Shown here: piece after piece, positions 1 through 9,020 of the stretch
Layout of the letters: each line of letters begins with the position of its first letter
Numbering within the stretch: position 1 is the stretch's first letter
NCBI GenBank assembly: GCA_009712185.1
Contig: WASQ01000124.1
Location: forward strand, 1 to 64,000
DNA from: Telmatospirillum sp.
GTDB taxonomy: Bacteria > Pseudomonadota > Alphaproteobacteria > Rhodospirillales > Magnetospirillaceae
Length of the DNA stretch: 64,000 bases
Direction: 5' to 3'
The notes under the pieces: model-generated
What the model saw: the letters and a program-made list of their open reading frames with translations, nothing else
Database searches by the model: none
What the model was told of the DNA's origin: nothing
Translations under genes and position numbers: made by a program

Positions 1-664
1 GGTCGCGGACCCGGGCCGTCCCCGGCGGCGGCGGCTCCACCGCAGCGGCGGGGATCGGGGCGGGATGCGCCGGCTGCATCGGTTTCATCCGCGCGTTGCG
101 CCAATCGAAGACCGAGAAGGCAAGGGGAACCGCTGAGGCGAGAAAGGCCGCGACGAATGTCACGAAAATGATCAGAGACGCCTGATCGCCGGAGATCGTC
201 GCGCCATAGCCGGGCAGCTTCATCACGAAGTTATTGACGATGGCCGCGGCGCCGCATGCGATCGCGATCGAGGCCGCCACCACAAGGAGAAGCTTGATCA
301 GAGCGGTGGTGGAGCTTTCCTGGCGTTTCGGCTTGCCCCGTCCGCGGAAGTCGGGGGCGGAGATCCCGCTGTCGGACCCGGTCTGGCCCCTGGCATAGGC
401 GCGGCGGCGGACCGGCGTGACCTGGGGGCGGGGTTTGAAATTCTTGTCGCTTTTGTAGACGAGGACGTCTTCGCTTGTGTTGTCGCCCGGGTAGTAGGTC
501 TCGCGGATGACCTTGGCGATCATGCCCAGCGTCGATTCGACCGATTTCGCCTCTTCCAGGGCGTCTTCGCGTTCTTCCCGGCGAAAGCGGGCATGAAGCG
601 TCCAGCGCTGTCCATCCAGCGCGTACACCTCATAGTGAACGATGGCGGGTCCCTGGGAACTCAT
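1..664 (-). CDS. Hypothetical membrane protein, C-terminus cut by window edge
   Basis: The frame reads leftward from an ATG at 664 with no stop before base 1, so about 221 residues are visible and the C-terminus is missing. The first ~90 residues are soluble and charged (begins MSSQGPAIVHYEVYALDGQR). They are followed by two hydrophobic stretches at roughly residues 120-150 and 160-190 that look like membrane helices, then a Pro/Ala-rich tail. This suggests a cytoplasmic domain anchored by two helices. I do not recognise a family with a known function. It is transcribed away from rpmE. Confidence 0.7.
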   Translation of the reverse strand, partial: MSSQGPAIVHYEVYALDGQRWTLHARFRREEREDALEEAKSVESTLGMIAKVIRETYYPGDNTSEDVLVYKSDKNFKPRPQVTPVRRRAYARGQTGSDSGISAPDFRGRGKPKRQESSTTALIKLLLVVAASIAIACGAAAIVNNFVMKLPGYGATISGDQASLIIFVTFVAAFLASAVPLAFSVFDWRNARMKPMQPAHPAPIPAAAVEPPPPGTARVRD

Positions 665-901
665 GCGTCCGTCACAGTCCGTGCGAACTCGTCTTGCCGG
701 ACAAACATAGGGCCATTGTCCCGAGTTAGGCAAAAACAAAGCGCGCCTGTGTCTGCCGACAAGACGCGCTTTACAGATACATCATGCGATCACGAAAGAA
801 CAGGCCCTGAAGGAGGCCGGGCCCCGAACCGCCCGATATTGGGCCGTCCGGAACCGGTCCGGCATCGTTTCGGGGCCGGAGAGTTCCCCCGCCCGACGAT
901 G

Positions 902-1126
902 TTACTTCTTGAGACCGAAGTTGGCGAAACGCTTGTTGAACTTCGCCAGCTGCCCTCCGGTGTCCATCAGACGATGCACGCCGGTCCACGCGGGATGAGA
1001 CTTCGGGTCGATATCAAGGCGCAAGACATCGCCCGGCTTCCCCATGGTGGAGCGGGTCTTGAACTCCGTGCCATCGGTCATGATCACGGTGATGTCGTGA
1101 TAGTCGGGGTGAATATCCTGCTTCAT
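902..1126 (-). CDS. rpmE: 50S ribosomal protein L31
   Basis: This 74-residue protein of the large ribosomal subunit starts [19 protein letters not shown], the typical L31 N-terminus, and matches the family length. The positions where zinc-type L31 proteins carry CxxC cysteines are cysteine-free here, so this is the non-zinc form common in alphaproteobacteria. An upstream in-frame start would add about 40 residues, but the family start at 1126 is preferred. It stands alone on the minus strand between two unrelated genes. Confidence 0.95.
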   Translation of the reverse strand: MKQDIHPDYHDITVIMTDGTEFKTRSTMGKPGDVLRLDIDPKSHPAWTGVHRLMDTGGQLAKFNKRFANFGLKK

Positions 1127-1259
1127 TACGGTGCTCCAGAATTCGAAGCGGCGTATATAAACCAGCGAAGCCCCGCTTGCAAGCGTTGAACGCATGTTTC
1201 CCATGGCAACGGCGTCGCGGCCGCCGTCGCCCGGGAAAACACCCATCTCCGGCCGGAGG

Positions 1260-2360
1260 CTACCTCTGGTCGAGGCGGATCTCGATCCGGCGATTCTTCT
1301 TGCGGGCGGTCTCGTCGTCGCCTTTGTCGACCGGCTGGAATTCGCCGAAACCGGCGGCCGCCAGACGGTCCTGGGGGATCCCCTGGGCGGCCAGGAATTT
1401 CACGACCGACACGGCCCGTGCCGTCGACAGCTCCCAGTTGGACGGGAACCGGTCGGACTTGATGGGCACCCTGTCGGTATGTCCGTCGATCCTTAAAACC
1501 CAGTTGATATCGGTGGGAATCTGACGCGTGACCTCGATCAGCGACTTCGCGAGCTGGGAAAGCTGGGTCTGACCGTCGGTTCCCAGTTCGGCCGATCCGC
1601 TGGCGAACAGCAGCTCTGACTGGAAGATGAAACGGTCGCCCTCGATCCTGATTCCCGGGCGGTCGCCCAGGACCTTGCGCAGGCGCCCGAAAAATTCGGA
1701 CCGGTAGCGGGCCAGTTCCTCGACCTTGCTCGCCAGGGCGGCATTGAGACGTTTTCCCAGATCGGCGATCTGGACCTTCTGTTCGGCGCTGAGGCTCTCG
1801 CTGGCTTCCAGCGCGGTCGTGATGCGGGCCAGTTCCTGGCGCATCGCCTCCATCTGCTGGTTGAGCAACGCCGCCTGGGCCCGGGCTTCCTCCGAGAGCT
1901 TGCGTTCCTGCGCCAGTTGTCCCTGGGCCTCTCCGGCCTGGGCGCCCATCGCGGCCAGCTTCTTTTCCAGTTCCTCCTTCAGCGCTTTCAGGGCGTCGAC
2001 GTCATGCTGAAGCAGGGCGGTCTGCTGCCGGTCCGCGCCACTCTGATTGACCTGAGCCTGAAGCTGATCGCGTTGAGCGGTTGAGGTCTGCAATTGATCG
2101 GTCAGTCGGCCGATATTGACCTTCAACTCGGCATTGGACCGCCGTTCTATGTCGAGGAGATCCGTCATCTCGTTCAACTGCCGCGACAGGCGCGATATGG
2201 TCTGGTCGCGGCCCGACAAAAGCTGTCCCAGGTAGAACTGGGTCAGGACAAAGGCCAGCAGAACGAAGATGATCACCAGCAGCAACGACGCCAGGGCATC
2301 GACGAAGCCGGGCCAGATGTTGATGCCGCTGCGGCCGGCACGGCGTCGCGCCATCGGCAT
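1260..2360 (-). CDS. MotB/OmpA-type peptidoglycan-binding stator-like protein
   Basis: This 366-residue protein has one N-terminal membrane helix (about residues 18-45), a long coiled coil (about 50-215) rich in Q, E, A and L, and a C-terminal OmpA/MotB peptidoglycan-binding domain (about 230-366). The helix holds the sequence [10 protein letters not shown], and its Asp matches the proton-carrying Asp of MotB/TolR/ExbD proteins. The OmpA domain shows the IDGHTDRVP and [11 protein letters not shown] signatures. It starts 3 nt after the stop of the MotA/ExbB-like gene at 2364-3548, so the two are one operon and probably form a proton channel complex. No flagellar genes are nearby, so the driven process is unknown; true flagellar MotB is less likely. 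Confidence 0.8.
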   Translation of the reverse strand: MPMARRRAGRSGINIWPGFVDALASLLLVIIFVLLAFVLTQFYLGQLLSGRDQTISRLSRQLNEMTDLLDIERRSNAELKVNIGRLTDQLQTSTAQRDQLQAQVNQSGADRQQTALLQHDVDALKALKEELEKKLAAMGAQAGEAQGQLAQERKLSEEARAQAALLNQQMEAMRQELARITTALEASESLSAEQKVQIADLGKRLNAALASKVEELARYRSEFFGRLRKVLGDRPGIRIEGDRFIFQSELLFASGSAELGTDGQTQLSQLAKSLIEVTRQIPTDINWVLRIDGHTDRVPIKSDRFPSNWELSTARAVSVVKFLAAQGIPQDRLAAAGFGEFQPVDKGDDETARKKNRRIEIRLDQR

Positions 2361-2363
2361 GGG

Positions 2364-3548
2364 CTAGACGTCCGGCCGCGCGGTTCGCGTGGCCGTGGCA
2401 GAGGGCTGTGGCGGCTCCTCCTCGGCCAGGGCGGCAATGGTGCGGGCCAGCAATTTGAACTCGCTGCGGATTTCGCGAACCATCTCGTCGCGGCTGACCG
2501 AAATCTCGTCAACCATGCGAAGCAAGGTGGCGTCGAGATTCCGAATGTGCTGACGGGTCTGTTCATCGACCGGCGATACGCCGGCTCCGTCAGCGAGGCG
2601 GGTCATGATCGGCTTCATCTCAAGCTGGTTTTCCGCCAGCTTCAGCATCAGACTCTGTTCGGTTTTCATCTGATCGGCCAGGATCGTCAGCCGGTCGGTG
2701 AGCTGGCGCATGTTGGTGTTGGCCGAAATACGGCTTTCCTCGCCCCTGGCGATGACCCGTTGCAGATTGTCGAGGCTGTCGGCCGTCTGCTCCAGGAGCG
2801 CCTGGATATAGGCCGGAATCGGCTGGTCGCCGCCATCCGATGGCCCCACGCCCGACGTCAGCTTGGTCTGGCCGGACAGCCAGTCCTCCAGCTCATTGTA
2901 GAAGGCGTTCTGCGCCTGACCGGCCTGCAGGTCGAGGAAGCCCAGGATCAGCGATCCGGACAGGCCGATCAGGGATGTCGAGAAGGCCGTGCCCATGCCA
3001 GACAGCGGCGCGTCCAGGCCCTGCTTCAAGCCGGCGAAGGCGGACTGTACGTCATCTCCCGAAATGGTGAGGTTACGGATCACCTCGCCAATGGAACCGA
3101 CGGTTTGTGACAGGCCCCAGAACGTGCCCAGCAGCCCGAGGAAAATCATCAGGCCGGTCATGTAGCGGGAGATTTCCCGGGTTTCCTCAAGCCGCGAGGC
3201 CAGTCCGTCGAGCAGAGACCGCAACGCGGCCGGGCTCAGGGCGAACCGGTCCCGCCGCTCCCCGATCATGGCGGCCAGCGGCGCCAGAAGGCGGGGGCCG
3301 CCGGTGGAACTGACCTCCGGCATCCGGCCGGACCGGGCGGCCTCGGCCCAGCGGACATCCGCCTCCAGCATCGTGACATGCCGGAAATTGAGAATGATAC
3401 CGACCAGGAGGACGACGAGCGTTACGCAATTGAGGCCGATATTGTTCATGAAGGCGTGTTGCAGGCCCTGGATCAGCAGGGCCACCACGCCGGCCACCAC
3501 GACTAGAAAAACGGCCATGCGGAAAAGAAAACGCCGGGGATGGGTCAT
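2364..3548 (-). CDS. MotA/TolQ/ExbB-like proton channel protein
   Basis: The 394-residue protein has two membrane helices near residues 10-60. A central region (about 130-225) with two further helices contains GLLGTFWGLSQTVGSI and MGTAFSTSLIGLSGSLILGF, which are typical of the MotA/TolQ/ExbB channel fold. The C-terminal ~150 residues are predicted helical or coiled coil and cytoplasmic. The ATG at 3548 was chosen over one at 3563 because GGAG lies 5 nt upstream. It precedes the MotB-like gene by 3 nt, and the OmpA-like gene at 3624-4844 lies upstream in the same direction. The three probably form an envelope-spanning machine. Confidence 0.8.
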   Translation of the reverse strand: MTHPRRFLFRMAVFLVVVAGVVALLIQGLQHAFMNNIGLNCVTLVVLLVGIILNFRHVTMLEADVRWAEAARSGRMPEVSSTGGPRLLAPLAAMIGERRDRFALSPAALRSLLDGLASRLEETREISRYMTGLMIFLGLLGTFWGLSQTVGSIGEVIRNLTISGDDVQSAFAGLKQGLDAPLSGMGTAFSTSLIGLSGSLILGFLDLQAGQAQNAFYNELEDWLSGQTKLTSGVGPSDGGDQPIPAYIQALLEQTADSLDNLQRVIARGEESRISANTNMRQLTDRLTILADQMKTEQSLMLKLAENQLEMKPIMTRLADGAGVSPVDEQTRQHIRNLDATLLRMVDEISVSRDEMVREIRSEFKLLARTIAALAEEEPPQPSATATRTARPDV

Positions 3549-3623
3549 GCTTCTCCGATCCAAAAGAAAATCATCGCGGCGCCCCGCCGGGCCGGCCCGG
3601 CCCCGGCCCGGCCCGGTCCATCC

Positions 3624-4844
3624 TCAGCGCTTCTGCACCAGAATGTCGACGCGATCCGCTGGTCCCTCTGGATTTTTGTTGCCCAGCGCCCGGACTTCGA
3701 TCCTCGTGCTGCGGACTCCCTGGTCGATCAGGTAGGAGCGTACCGCCAGGGCACGCGACAGCGACAGGCGCCGCGCCTTGCTGGCGTTATCCTCGTCGCC
3801 ATAGGCGTAGGCCAGCATCTGGACCTGGAGGGAGGGATCCCCCGACAACCGGTCCACCAACCGCGACAAGGGTTGGCGTGCGGCCTCGGGCAGGCGCGCC
3901 CCGTCCTTGTCGAAAAGGACGCTCACCGGAATATCGCCGGAGGCGGACGGGGTGGTCTGCTGGGGCGCGGACGCCGACTTCTGGGGGAGTTTTTCCTCTG
4001 TCCTGGTGGCAGGCTGGGGAGCCGGGGAAGAGGGCTGGTCCTTGCCGGCAGTCGGCGAAGACGCGTCGGAGGTGGCACCGGATTGCCCGGCCGTCGCGTT
4101 TTTGCCGCCGGCTGCTGCCGGCTGTTCCGGCGGGACGACCGCCGGCGCCGGGGCGGGGGCCGACGGAAGCGATATGGATGGCAGATCTGTGGATTTGGCC
4201 GCCGGCGTCGGCGCGCTATTCGCCGTGGCATTCGGAGGCGAGGCCGTCTTCGGCGACGCATCCGGTCCCGGGGGGGCGGTTTCCGCGGTCGAGGCGGAAG
4301 TCCCCTGTCCGGGTTTCGCCGCCGGTTCGGGCACTGGTGACGGCTTCGCTGTGTCGGTTGGGTTTGCGGTGTCGGCCGTCTTGGCTGTGTCCGCCGGTTT
4401 GGCGGTGTCGGCGGGCGCGGCCGACGGGGCGACGGGCGGTTTTGCCGCGGCGGAACTTGTGGCTTTCGCGGGTTCCTTTTTCCCGGGCTTGCCGGCCGCG
4501 GTCCGGCCAGCCGGCCTGGCGTGAGCGGCGGGCTGTTCCGCTTTCTCCGCGCCTGCATCCCGCCGTTCGTCTTTGGGGGATGGCCGTTTCAGGATGATCG
4601 GGGCGCCCGGCGACCCGGCCGGTGCCGCAGCACCGCCGGCGACATCAGGCTGTCCGCCGGATTCCAGAAGCATGCCCGGAAGGGTCTGCGTTTTGCCGAG
4701 GCGGTCCAGAACGGTCGGATCGACCTCAACCGCCGGCTTCCTGTTGTCTCCGATGACGACCTGCGCCGAGGCCGGAGCTCCCAGGGCCGGGACGAGGGAC
4801 AGGGCCAGCAATGTCCCCGCACCCCAATGCCGCAAACTGCTCAC
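3624..4844 (-). CDS. OmpA-family envelope protein with Ala/Pro-rich linker
   Basis: A signal peptide (SSLRHWGAGTLLALSLVPAL, cleavage after APASA) is followed by ~280 residues of low-complexity Ala/Pro/Ser/Thr/Lys sequence. A C-terminal OmpA-like domain (last ~105 residues, DIPVSVLFDKDGARLPEAA to the end) would bind peptidoglycan. An ATG at 4913 is in frame, but the GTG at 4844 is preferred: it has GGGAGGAG just upstream and places the signal peptide at the N-terminus. The protein is then 406 residues. It is the first gene of the trio with the MotA- and MotB-like genes. The linker is likely a flexible periplasmic tether. Confidence 0.75.
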   Translation of the reverse strand: MSSLRHWGAGTLLALSLVPALGAPASAQVVIGDNRKPAVEVDPTVLDRLGKTQTLPGMLLESGGQPDVAGGAAAPAGSPGAPIILKRPSPKDERRDAGAEKAEQPAAHARPAGRTAAGKPGKKEPAKATSSAAAKPPVAPSAAPADTAKPADTAKTADTANPTDTAKPSPVPEPAAKPGQGTSASTAETAPPGPDASPKTASPPNATANSAPTPAAKSTDLPSISLPSAPAPAPAVVPPEQPAAAGGKNATAGQSGATSDASSPTAGKDQPSSPAPQPATRTEEKLPQKSASAPQQTTPSASGDIPVSVLFDKDGARLPEAARQPLSRLVDRLSGDPSLQVQMLAYAYGDEDNASKARRLSLSRALAVRSYLIDQGVRSTRIEVRALGNKNPEGPADRVDILVQKR

Positions 4845-5263
4845 TGCTCCTCCCAAACGGCGCAAACGGTGTCTTTGGCCGACCACACTACCGCAAGGTC
4901 CAGATGACCTCAACTCGTTTACGGATCAGGGTCCAGGGCAATCGGCTGACTGCGGAAAACAACTTCAGGCGGGAGAATCGCATCCGCGTCGGCGCATGAC
5001 GCACTTCGGAGTCCGCTGACGGAAGGCGGTGTCCCGGGAGTTCTGGTGCCGCAGAGCATTGCCCGCGGCGTGCGCGCAGCGAGAACAGGCCGGGACAAAA
5101 CGGGGTTATCCGTATGTCCCCGGCCAGGGGTGTGGCGGGACCTGGGGCCTGCTGTAATTGAGCGGATCAACAGGCGCAAAGTCCGGACGGTGTTAGAGCC
5201 GGCGGAAGCGGGCGTACCCCATCAAAACCGACGAGCTGGAGCGATTATTGTCGCAACAAGCCC
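4845..5263. other. Intergenic stretch without a supported gene
   Basis: These 419 bases separate the OmpA-like gene from the phosphatase gene, both on the minus strand. Reading frames here are short and have no family-like composition. The promoter of the OmpA-like operon is expected in this interval, but no clear -35/-10 pair could be singled out. Confidence 0.4.
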
Positions 5264-6058
5264 TCAGCCCGCCGATCGCAACAGATTGCCAAGCGGCAGA
5301 TGCAGATGATCGTTGGCCGCGAGGACGTTTCCGGATTGCAGCATATCGTGGCCGCCGTCGACCTCGCTGACATAACCGCCCGCCTCTTTGACGAGAATGA
5401 TGCCCGCCGCGATGTCCCAGGGCTTCAGTCCCATTTCCCAGAATCCCTCATAGCGGCCGGCGGCCACATAGGCGAGATCCAGGGCAGCCGACCCCAGGCG
5501 GCGGACGCCGGAGGTGGCGGCCATGACATGGGGGAGCTGGCGCAGGAAACGGGCGTGCTCCGGCCGGCCCCGGTGCGGAATGCCGGTGGCGATGACCGCG
5601 TCGTCGAGCTTGCGCCGCGCCGAGACGCGCAAGCGCCGTTCGTTGACGAAGCTGCCATTTCCCTTTTCGGCCCAGAACATCTCGTCGGTCAGCGGCTGAT
5701 AGACGACGCCGGCGATCGGTTCGCCGTCGCGGACCAGGCCGATCGAAATCGCGAAATGCGGGATCCCGTGCAGGAAGTTGGTGGTGCCGTCCAGCGGATC
5801 GACGACCCAGACATTATGCCGGTCGGCGCCGGCGAACTCGCCCGACTCCTCCAGCAGGAAGCCATAATCCGGACGGGCCTTCTGCAATTCCTGGCGGAGC
5901 AGCTTCTCGACCCTGAGATCGGCCGCCGACACGAAGTCGCCCGGGCCCTTCTGAGAGACCTGAAGCTGCTCGACCTCGCCGAAATCGCGCAGCAGGCCGC
6001 GCGCCGCCTTGCGGGCGGCGCCGGTCATGACATTGATGTTGGCGGAGCGCGCGATCAT
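5264..6058 (-). CDS. suhB: Inositol monophosphatase family protein
   Basis: This 264-residue protein is a Mg-dependent phosphatase of the IMPase/SuhB family. It carries the metal-binding signatures WVVDPLDGTTNFLHG (about residues 83-97) and LKPWDIAAG near residue 215, and an upstream acidic ESGE motif. Length matches the family. Its ATG overlaps the efp stop by one base (TGATG), so it is translated as the last gene of an epmB-efp-phosphatase run. The substrate may be inositol-1-phosphate or another sugar phosphate; in E. coli SuhB also acts in rRNA antitermination. Family assignment is firm, the symbol less so. Confidence 0.88.
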   Translation of the reverse strand: MIARSANINVMTGAARKAARGLLRDFGEVEQLQVSQKGPGDFVSAADLRVEKLLRQELQKARPDYGFLLEESGEFAGADRHNVWVVDPLDGTTNFLHGIPHFAISIGLVRDGEPIAGVVYQPLTDEMFWAEKGNGSFVNERRLRVSARRKLDDAVIATGIPHRGRPEHARFLRQLPHVMAATSGVRRLGSAALDLAYVAAGRYEGFWEMGLKPWDIAAGIILVKEAGGYVSEVDGGHDMLQSGNVLAANDHLHLPLGNLLRSAG

Positions 6059-6624
6059 CAGTCCTTGGCCCGCTCGACGTAGCTGGCGTCGCCCGTGGAA
6101 ACGACGATCCGGGTGCCCGCTTCGATGAAGGGCGGGATCAGGACACGCACGCCGTTCTCAAGGACTCCCGGCTTGTAGGAGGAGGCAGCGGTCTGGCCCT
6201 TGACCACGGGGTCGGCCTCGACGACGGTCATCACCACCTTGTCGGGCAGGGTGACGGACACCGGTGAACCCTCGATCAGGTCGACCGTGCAGGGCATGCC
6301 GTCCTGCAGAAAGGCGCCGGGCTCGCCCACCACCTCACGCGGAACAGCGAACTGTTCGAACGTCTCGGAGTCCATAAAGGTCACGCTTTCGTCGTCACCG
6401 AAGAGGAAGGTCACCTCTTTTTCCTCGACCTGCAGCTTTTCGACGGTATCGGCCGTGCGCCACCGCTCATTGGTCTTGGTGCCGGTACGGACGTCGCGCA
6501 TTTCCACCTGGATGAACGCGCCCCCCTTTCCAGGCTGAATGAGCTGGATTTTGAGCACCGCCCACTGGCGATTGTTGTGTTCGAGGATGTTGCCGGGACG
6601 GATGAGGTTCGCGTTGATCTTCAT
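6058..6624 (-). CDS. efp: Elongation factor P
   Basis: EF-P (188 residues) binds ribosomes stalled on polyproline stretches and stimulates peptide-bond formation. The N-terminal KOW-like domain contains QPGKGGAF, whose Lys33 corresponds to the residue modified in E. coli EF-P (Lys34). The C-terminal OB domains include the conserved SYKPGVLENGVRVLIPPFI stretch. The start at 6624 (MKINANLIRPGN) is the family start; a longer in-frame extension to 6792 is not conserved-looking. Both beta-lysylation genes lie immediately next to it (epmB and epmA), which supports lysine-type modification. Confidence 0.96.
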   Translation of the reverse strand: MKINANLIRPGNILEHNNRQWAVLKIQLIQPGKGGAFIQVEMRDVRTGTKTNERWRTADTVEKLQVEEKEVTFLFGDDESVTFMDSETFEQFAVPREVVGEPGAFLQDGMPCTVDLIEGSPVSVTLPDKVVMTVVEADPVVKGQTAASSYKPGVLENGVRVLIPPFIEAGTRIVVSTGDASYVERAKD

Positions 6625-6788
6625 GGTGTGACCAGGTTGTTGGAAAAAATCTGGCGCGGACCCTAACAGCTTGCCTCGTGAGAGGCAACCAGGGAGCGCA
6701 TCCGGACATGACGGAACAGAATAGGATAGGACGGGCAGCCAAGGAAAGCCGTCTTCGACGCCTCCTCCAGGGACCGGGCTGATCCCGG

Positions 6789-7850
6789 TCAATCGTCCGG
6801 CGGGTAGTGATGACGGTTGCCCTGCCAGTCAATAACATGGCCGTTTTCGAGATAGACGGGGCCGATCGGCGCCTTTCCATGTCCGCCCGGAATGTCGAGG
6901 ACATAGTGCGGCTGGCACAGGCCGGAGACCCGCCCCCGCAGATGACGCATCAGCGCCTGTCCCCGGGCGATACCGCTGCGGAAATGTCCCGTTCCGGGGG
7001 CAAGGTCCGGATGATGCAGGTAATAAGGTTTGATCCGGAGCGCCACCAGAGCCCTCATCAACTCCTCCATCACCGCGGGTGTGTCGTTCACTCCCTTCAG
7101 CAGGACCGTCTGGCTGAGAAGGGGTATGCCCGCCTTCGTCAATCGCCGGATCGCGGTCGCGGCGGCGGGCGCCAGTTCCCGGGGATGATTGCAGTGGATG
7201 GCGACGAACAGCGCAGTTTCAATGTCGAGAGCCGCCAGCATCGCGGCATCGACACGATCGGGATCGCTGACGGGGATCCGGCTGTGGAGTCTGACGACCT
7301 TCACATGGTCGATGGCGTCCAGTTCCTGCAAAAGAGCGGCGAGGCGGGCTGCCGGCAGCATCAGAGGATCGCCGCCGGTGATCACGACCTCCCACACGTC
7401 CTCATGGTCGCGGATATAGGCGATGGCGGCGGCCATCCGGTCCGGGGACAGCATGGCCTCGTCGCCGCCGACCTTTTCGCGGCGGAAGCAGAACCGGCAA
7501 TAGACCGGGCAATGGAGGATCGGGGTCAGCAGCACCCGGTCCGGATAGCGATGGACGATGCCGGGCAGGGGGGAGTGGACGTCATCGCCGATCGGGTCGG
7601 TCCGCTCTCCCGTGGCCGCGACCAGTTCGCGGGCATCCGGAACGAACTGCCGGGCCACCGGGTCCGCCGGATCGGCAGGGTCGATCAGATCGGCGATGGT
7701 GGGGGTGATGGCAACGGCGTAGCGGGAGGCCACGGCCGCGATGTCCGCGATCCGGTCTCCGGCCGCCAGACCCGCCGCCTCGATATCGGCGGCATTGCGC
7801 AGCGTCCGGCGACGGCCGGGCCGGGCCGGGGGAACGGGGGATTCGGTCAT
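6789..7850 (-). CDS. epmB: EF-P beta-lysylation radical SAM aminomutase
   Basis: This ~353-residue enzyme converts (S)-alpha-lysine to (R)-beta-lysine for attachment to EF-P. It belongs to the lysine 2,3-aminomutase radical-SAM family. The 4Fe-4S cluster motif CPVYCRFCFRREKV (CxxxCxxC) sits near residue 115, followed by the GGDPL motif (ITGGDPLML). The end is DWQGNRHHYPPDD. Either an ATG at 7850 or an in-frame GTG at 7859 may start it. It lies 165 nt upstream of efp in the same direction and is divergent from epmA. It is shorter than clostridial lysine aminomutases, as expected for EpmB. Confidence 0.93.
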   Translation of the reverse strand: MTESPVPPARPGRRRTLRNAADIEAAGLAAGDRIADIAAVASRYAVAITPTIADLIDPADPADPVARQFVPDARELVAATGERTDPIGDDVHSPLPGIVHRYPDRVLLTPILHCPVYCRFCFRREKVGGDEAMLSPDRMAAAIAYIRDHEDVWEVVITGGDPLMLPAARLAALLQELDAIDHVKVVRLHSRIPVSDPDRVDAAMLAALDIETALFVAIHCNHPRELAPAAATAIRRLTKAGIPLLSQTVLLKGVNDTPAVMEELMRALVALRIKPYYLHHPDLAPGTGHFRSGIARGQALMRHLRGRVSGLCQPHYVLDIPGGHGKAPIGPVYLENGHVIDWQGNRHHYPPDD

Positions 7851-7926
7851 GGAGTGCACTGCCTCTGGCTGGGAAAACGGAACTTAGGGCATAGTGGCGC
7901 CGCAGTCAGTCAAAAAAGGAACGAAA

Positions 7927-8973
7927 ATGGTCCGCAATGAGTGGTGGCGGCCCGGGGATTTCGGACGCCGCCGGCCTGCCCTGATGGCGCGCCGCGCGAT
8001 AATGGCCGCTGTCCGCAGCTATTTCGATGCCGACGGTTTTGTCGAGGTCGAAACGCCCTGCCTCCAGAGATCCCCTGGCCTCGAACCTCATATCATGGCC
8101 CTGTCCACCGACCTCGCGGAGCCTTTCGGCGCCTCGCGGTCGCGGCTTTACCTGCATACCTCTCCCGAATTCAGCATGAAGAAACTGCTGGTCGCCGGGA
8201 TGTCCCGGATCTACCAGATCGCGCATGTGTGGCGCGACGGCGAACGGTCGCCTCTGCATCATCCGGAATTCACGATGCTGGAATGGTACCGGACCGGTGC
8301 CGGATACGAGACGCTGATGGAGGACTGCGCCGCCCTGCTGGCCTTAGCGGCCAGGGCGGCCGGCGTCCCCCTGCTGCGTCGCGGCGAGAGGACCTGCGAT
8401 CCTTTCGCGCCCCCGGGCAGGCTTCCGGTCCAGCGCGCGTTCCAGGACTATTGCGGCATCGACCTGCTCGCCACCGCGCCCGACCCGCGGCGGCCGGACG
8501 TGTCGCTGCTGGCGGACCAGGCTCGCGCGCTTGGCCTGCATGTCGGCGGGTCCGACAGTTGGGAGGATGTTTTCTTCCGCATCATGATGGAACGGATCGA
8601 GCCCAACCTGGGGGACGACCGGGCCGTGGTCCTGTCCGATTATCCGGTTTCCATGGCGGCGCTGTCGCGTCCTTCTCCGGCCGATCCCCGCGTTGCCGAA
8701 CGGTTCGAACTGTATGCCTGCGGGGTGGAACTCGCCAACGGCTTCGGCGAACTGACCGATGCGGCGGAACAGCGGCGGCGATTCGAGGCGGACATGGATC
8801 TCAAGGAACGGCTTTACGGCGTGCGTTATCCGATCGATGAGGATTTCCTGGCGGCGCTGGAGGCTGGCATGCCGGACTGCGCCGGGATCGCGATGGGACT
8901 CGACCGTCTGGTGATGCTGGCGACCGGCATGGACCGGATCGACGACGTTCTTTGGGCGCCCGTGGCGTCCTGA
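7927..8973 (+). CDS. epmA: EF-P--(R)-beta-lysine ligase
   Basis: EpmA (PoxA/GenX) is a truncated class II lysyl-tRNA synthetase-like enzyme that attaches beta-lysine to EF-P. The 348-residue protein has only the catalytic core and lacks the tRNA anticodon-binding domain. It shows motif 2 (VWRDGERSPLHHPEFTMLEW) and motif 3 (GIAMGLDRLVML). The ATG at 7927 follows AAGGAAC by a few bases. It is divergent from epmB with only ~75 nt between the genes, so a shared control region is likely. Confidence 0.94.
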   Translation: MVRNEWWRPGDFGRRRPALMARRAIMAAVRSYFDADGFVEVETPCLQRSPGLEPHIMALSTDLAEPFGASRSRLYLHTSPEFSMKKLLVAGMSRIYQIAHVWRDGERSPLHHPEFTMLEWYRTGAGYETLMEDCAALLALAARAAGVPLLRRGERTCDPFAPPGRLPVQRAFQDYCGIDLLATAPDPRRPDVSLLADQARALGLHVGGSDSWEDVFFRIMMERIEPNLGDDRAVVLSDYPVSMAALSRPSPADPRVAERFELYACGVELANGFGELTDAAEQRRRFEADMDLKERLYGVRYPIDEDFLAALEAGMPDCAGIAMGLDRLVMLATGMDRIDDVLWAPVAS

Positions 8974-8979
8974 CCGCTT

Positions 8980-9013
8980 CCGGCAGGCGGCCGGAACGCC
9001 GGACGCCTGCCGG
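8980..9013. terminator. Hairpin between convergent epmA and thiE
   Basis: CCGGCAGGCG at 8980-8989 pairs perfectly with CGCCTGCCGG at 9004-9013. The two genes converge here, so a bidirectional stop or 3'-end stabiliser is plausible, but there is no T-run on either side. Confidence 0.4.
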
Positions 9014-9020
9014 AGGTCCG

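Noticed and set aside
3580-3612. Functional element in the GGCCC-type repeat between the OmpA-like and MotA-like genes
   Set aside because: The short stretch is simply a run of G and C with no defined unit number or symmetry beyond what composition gives.
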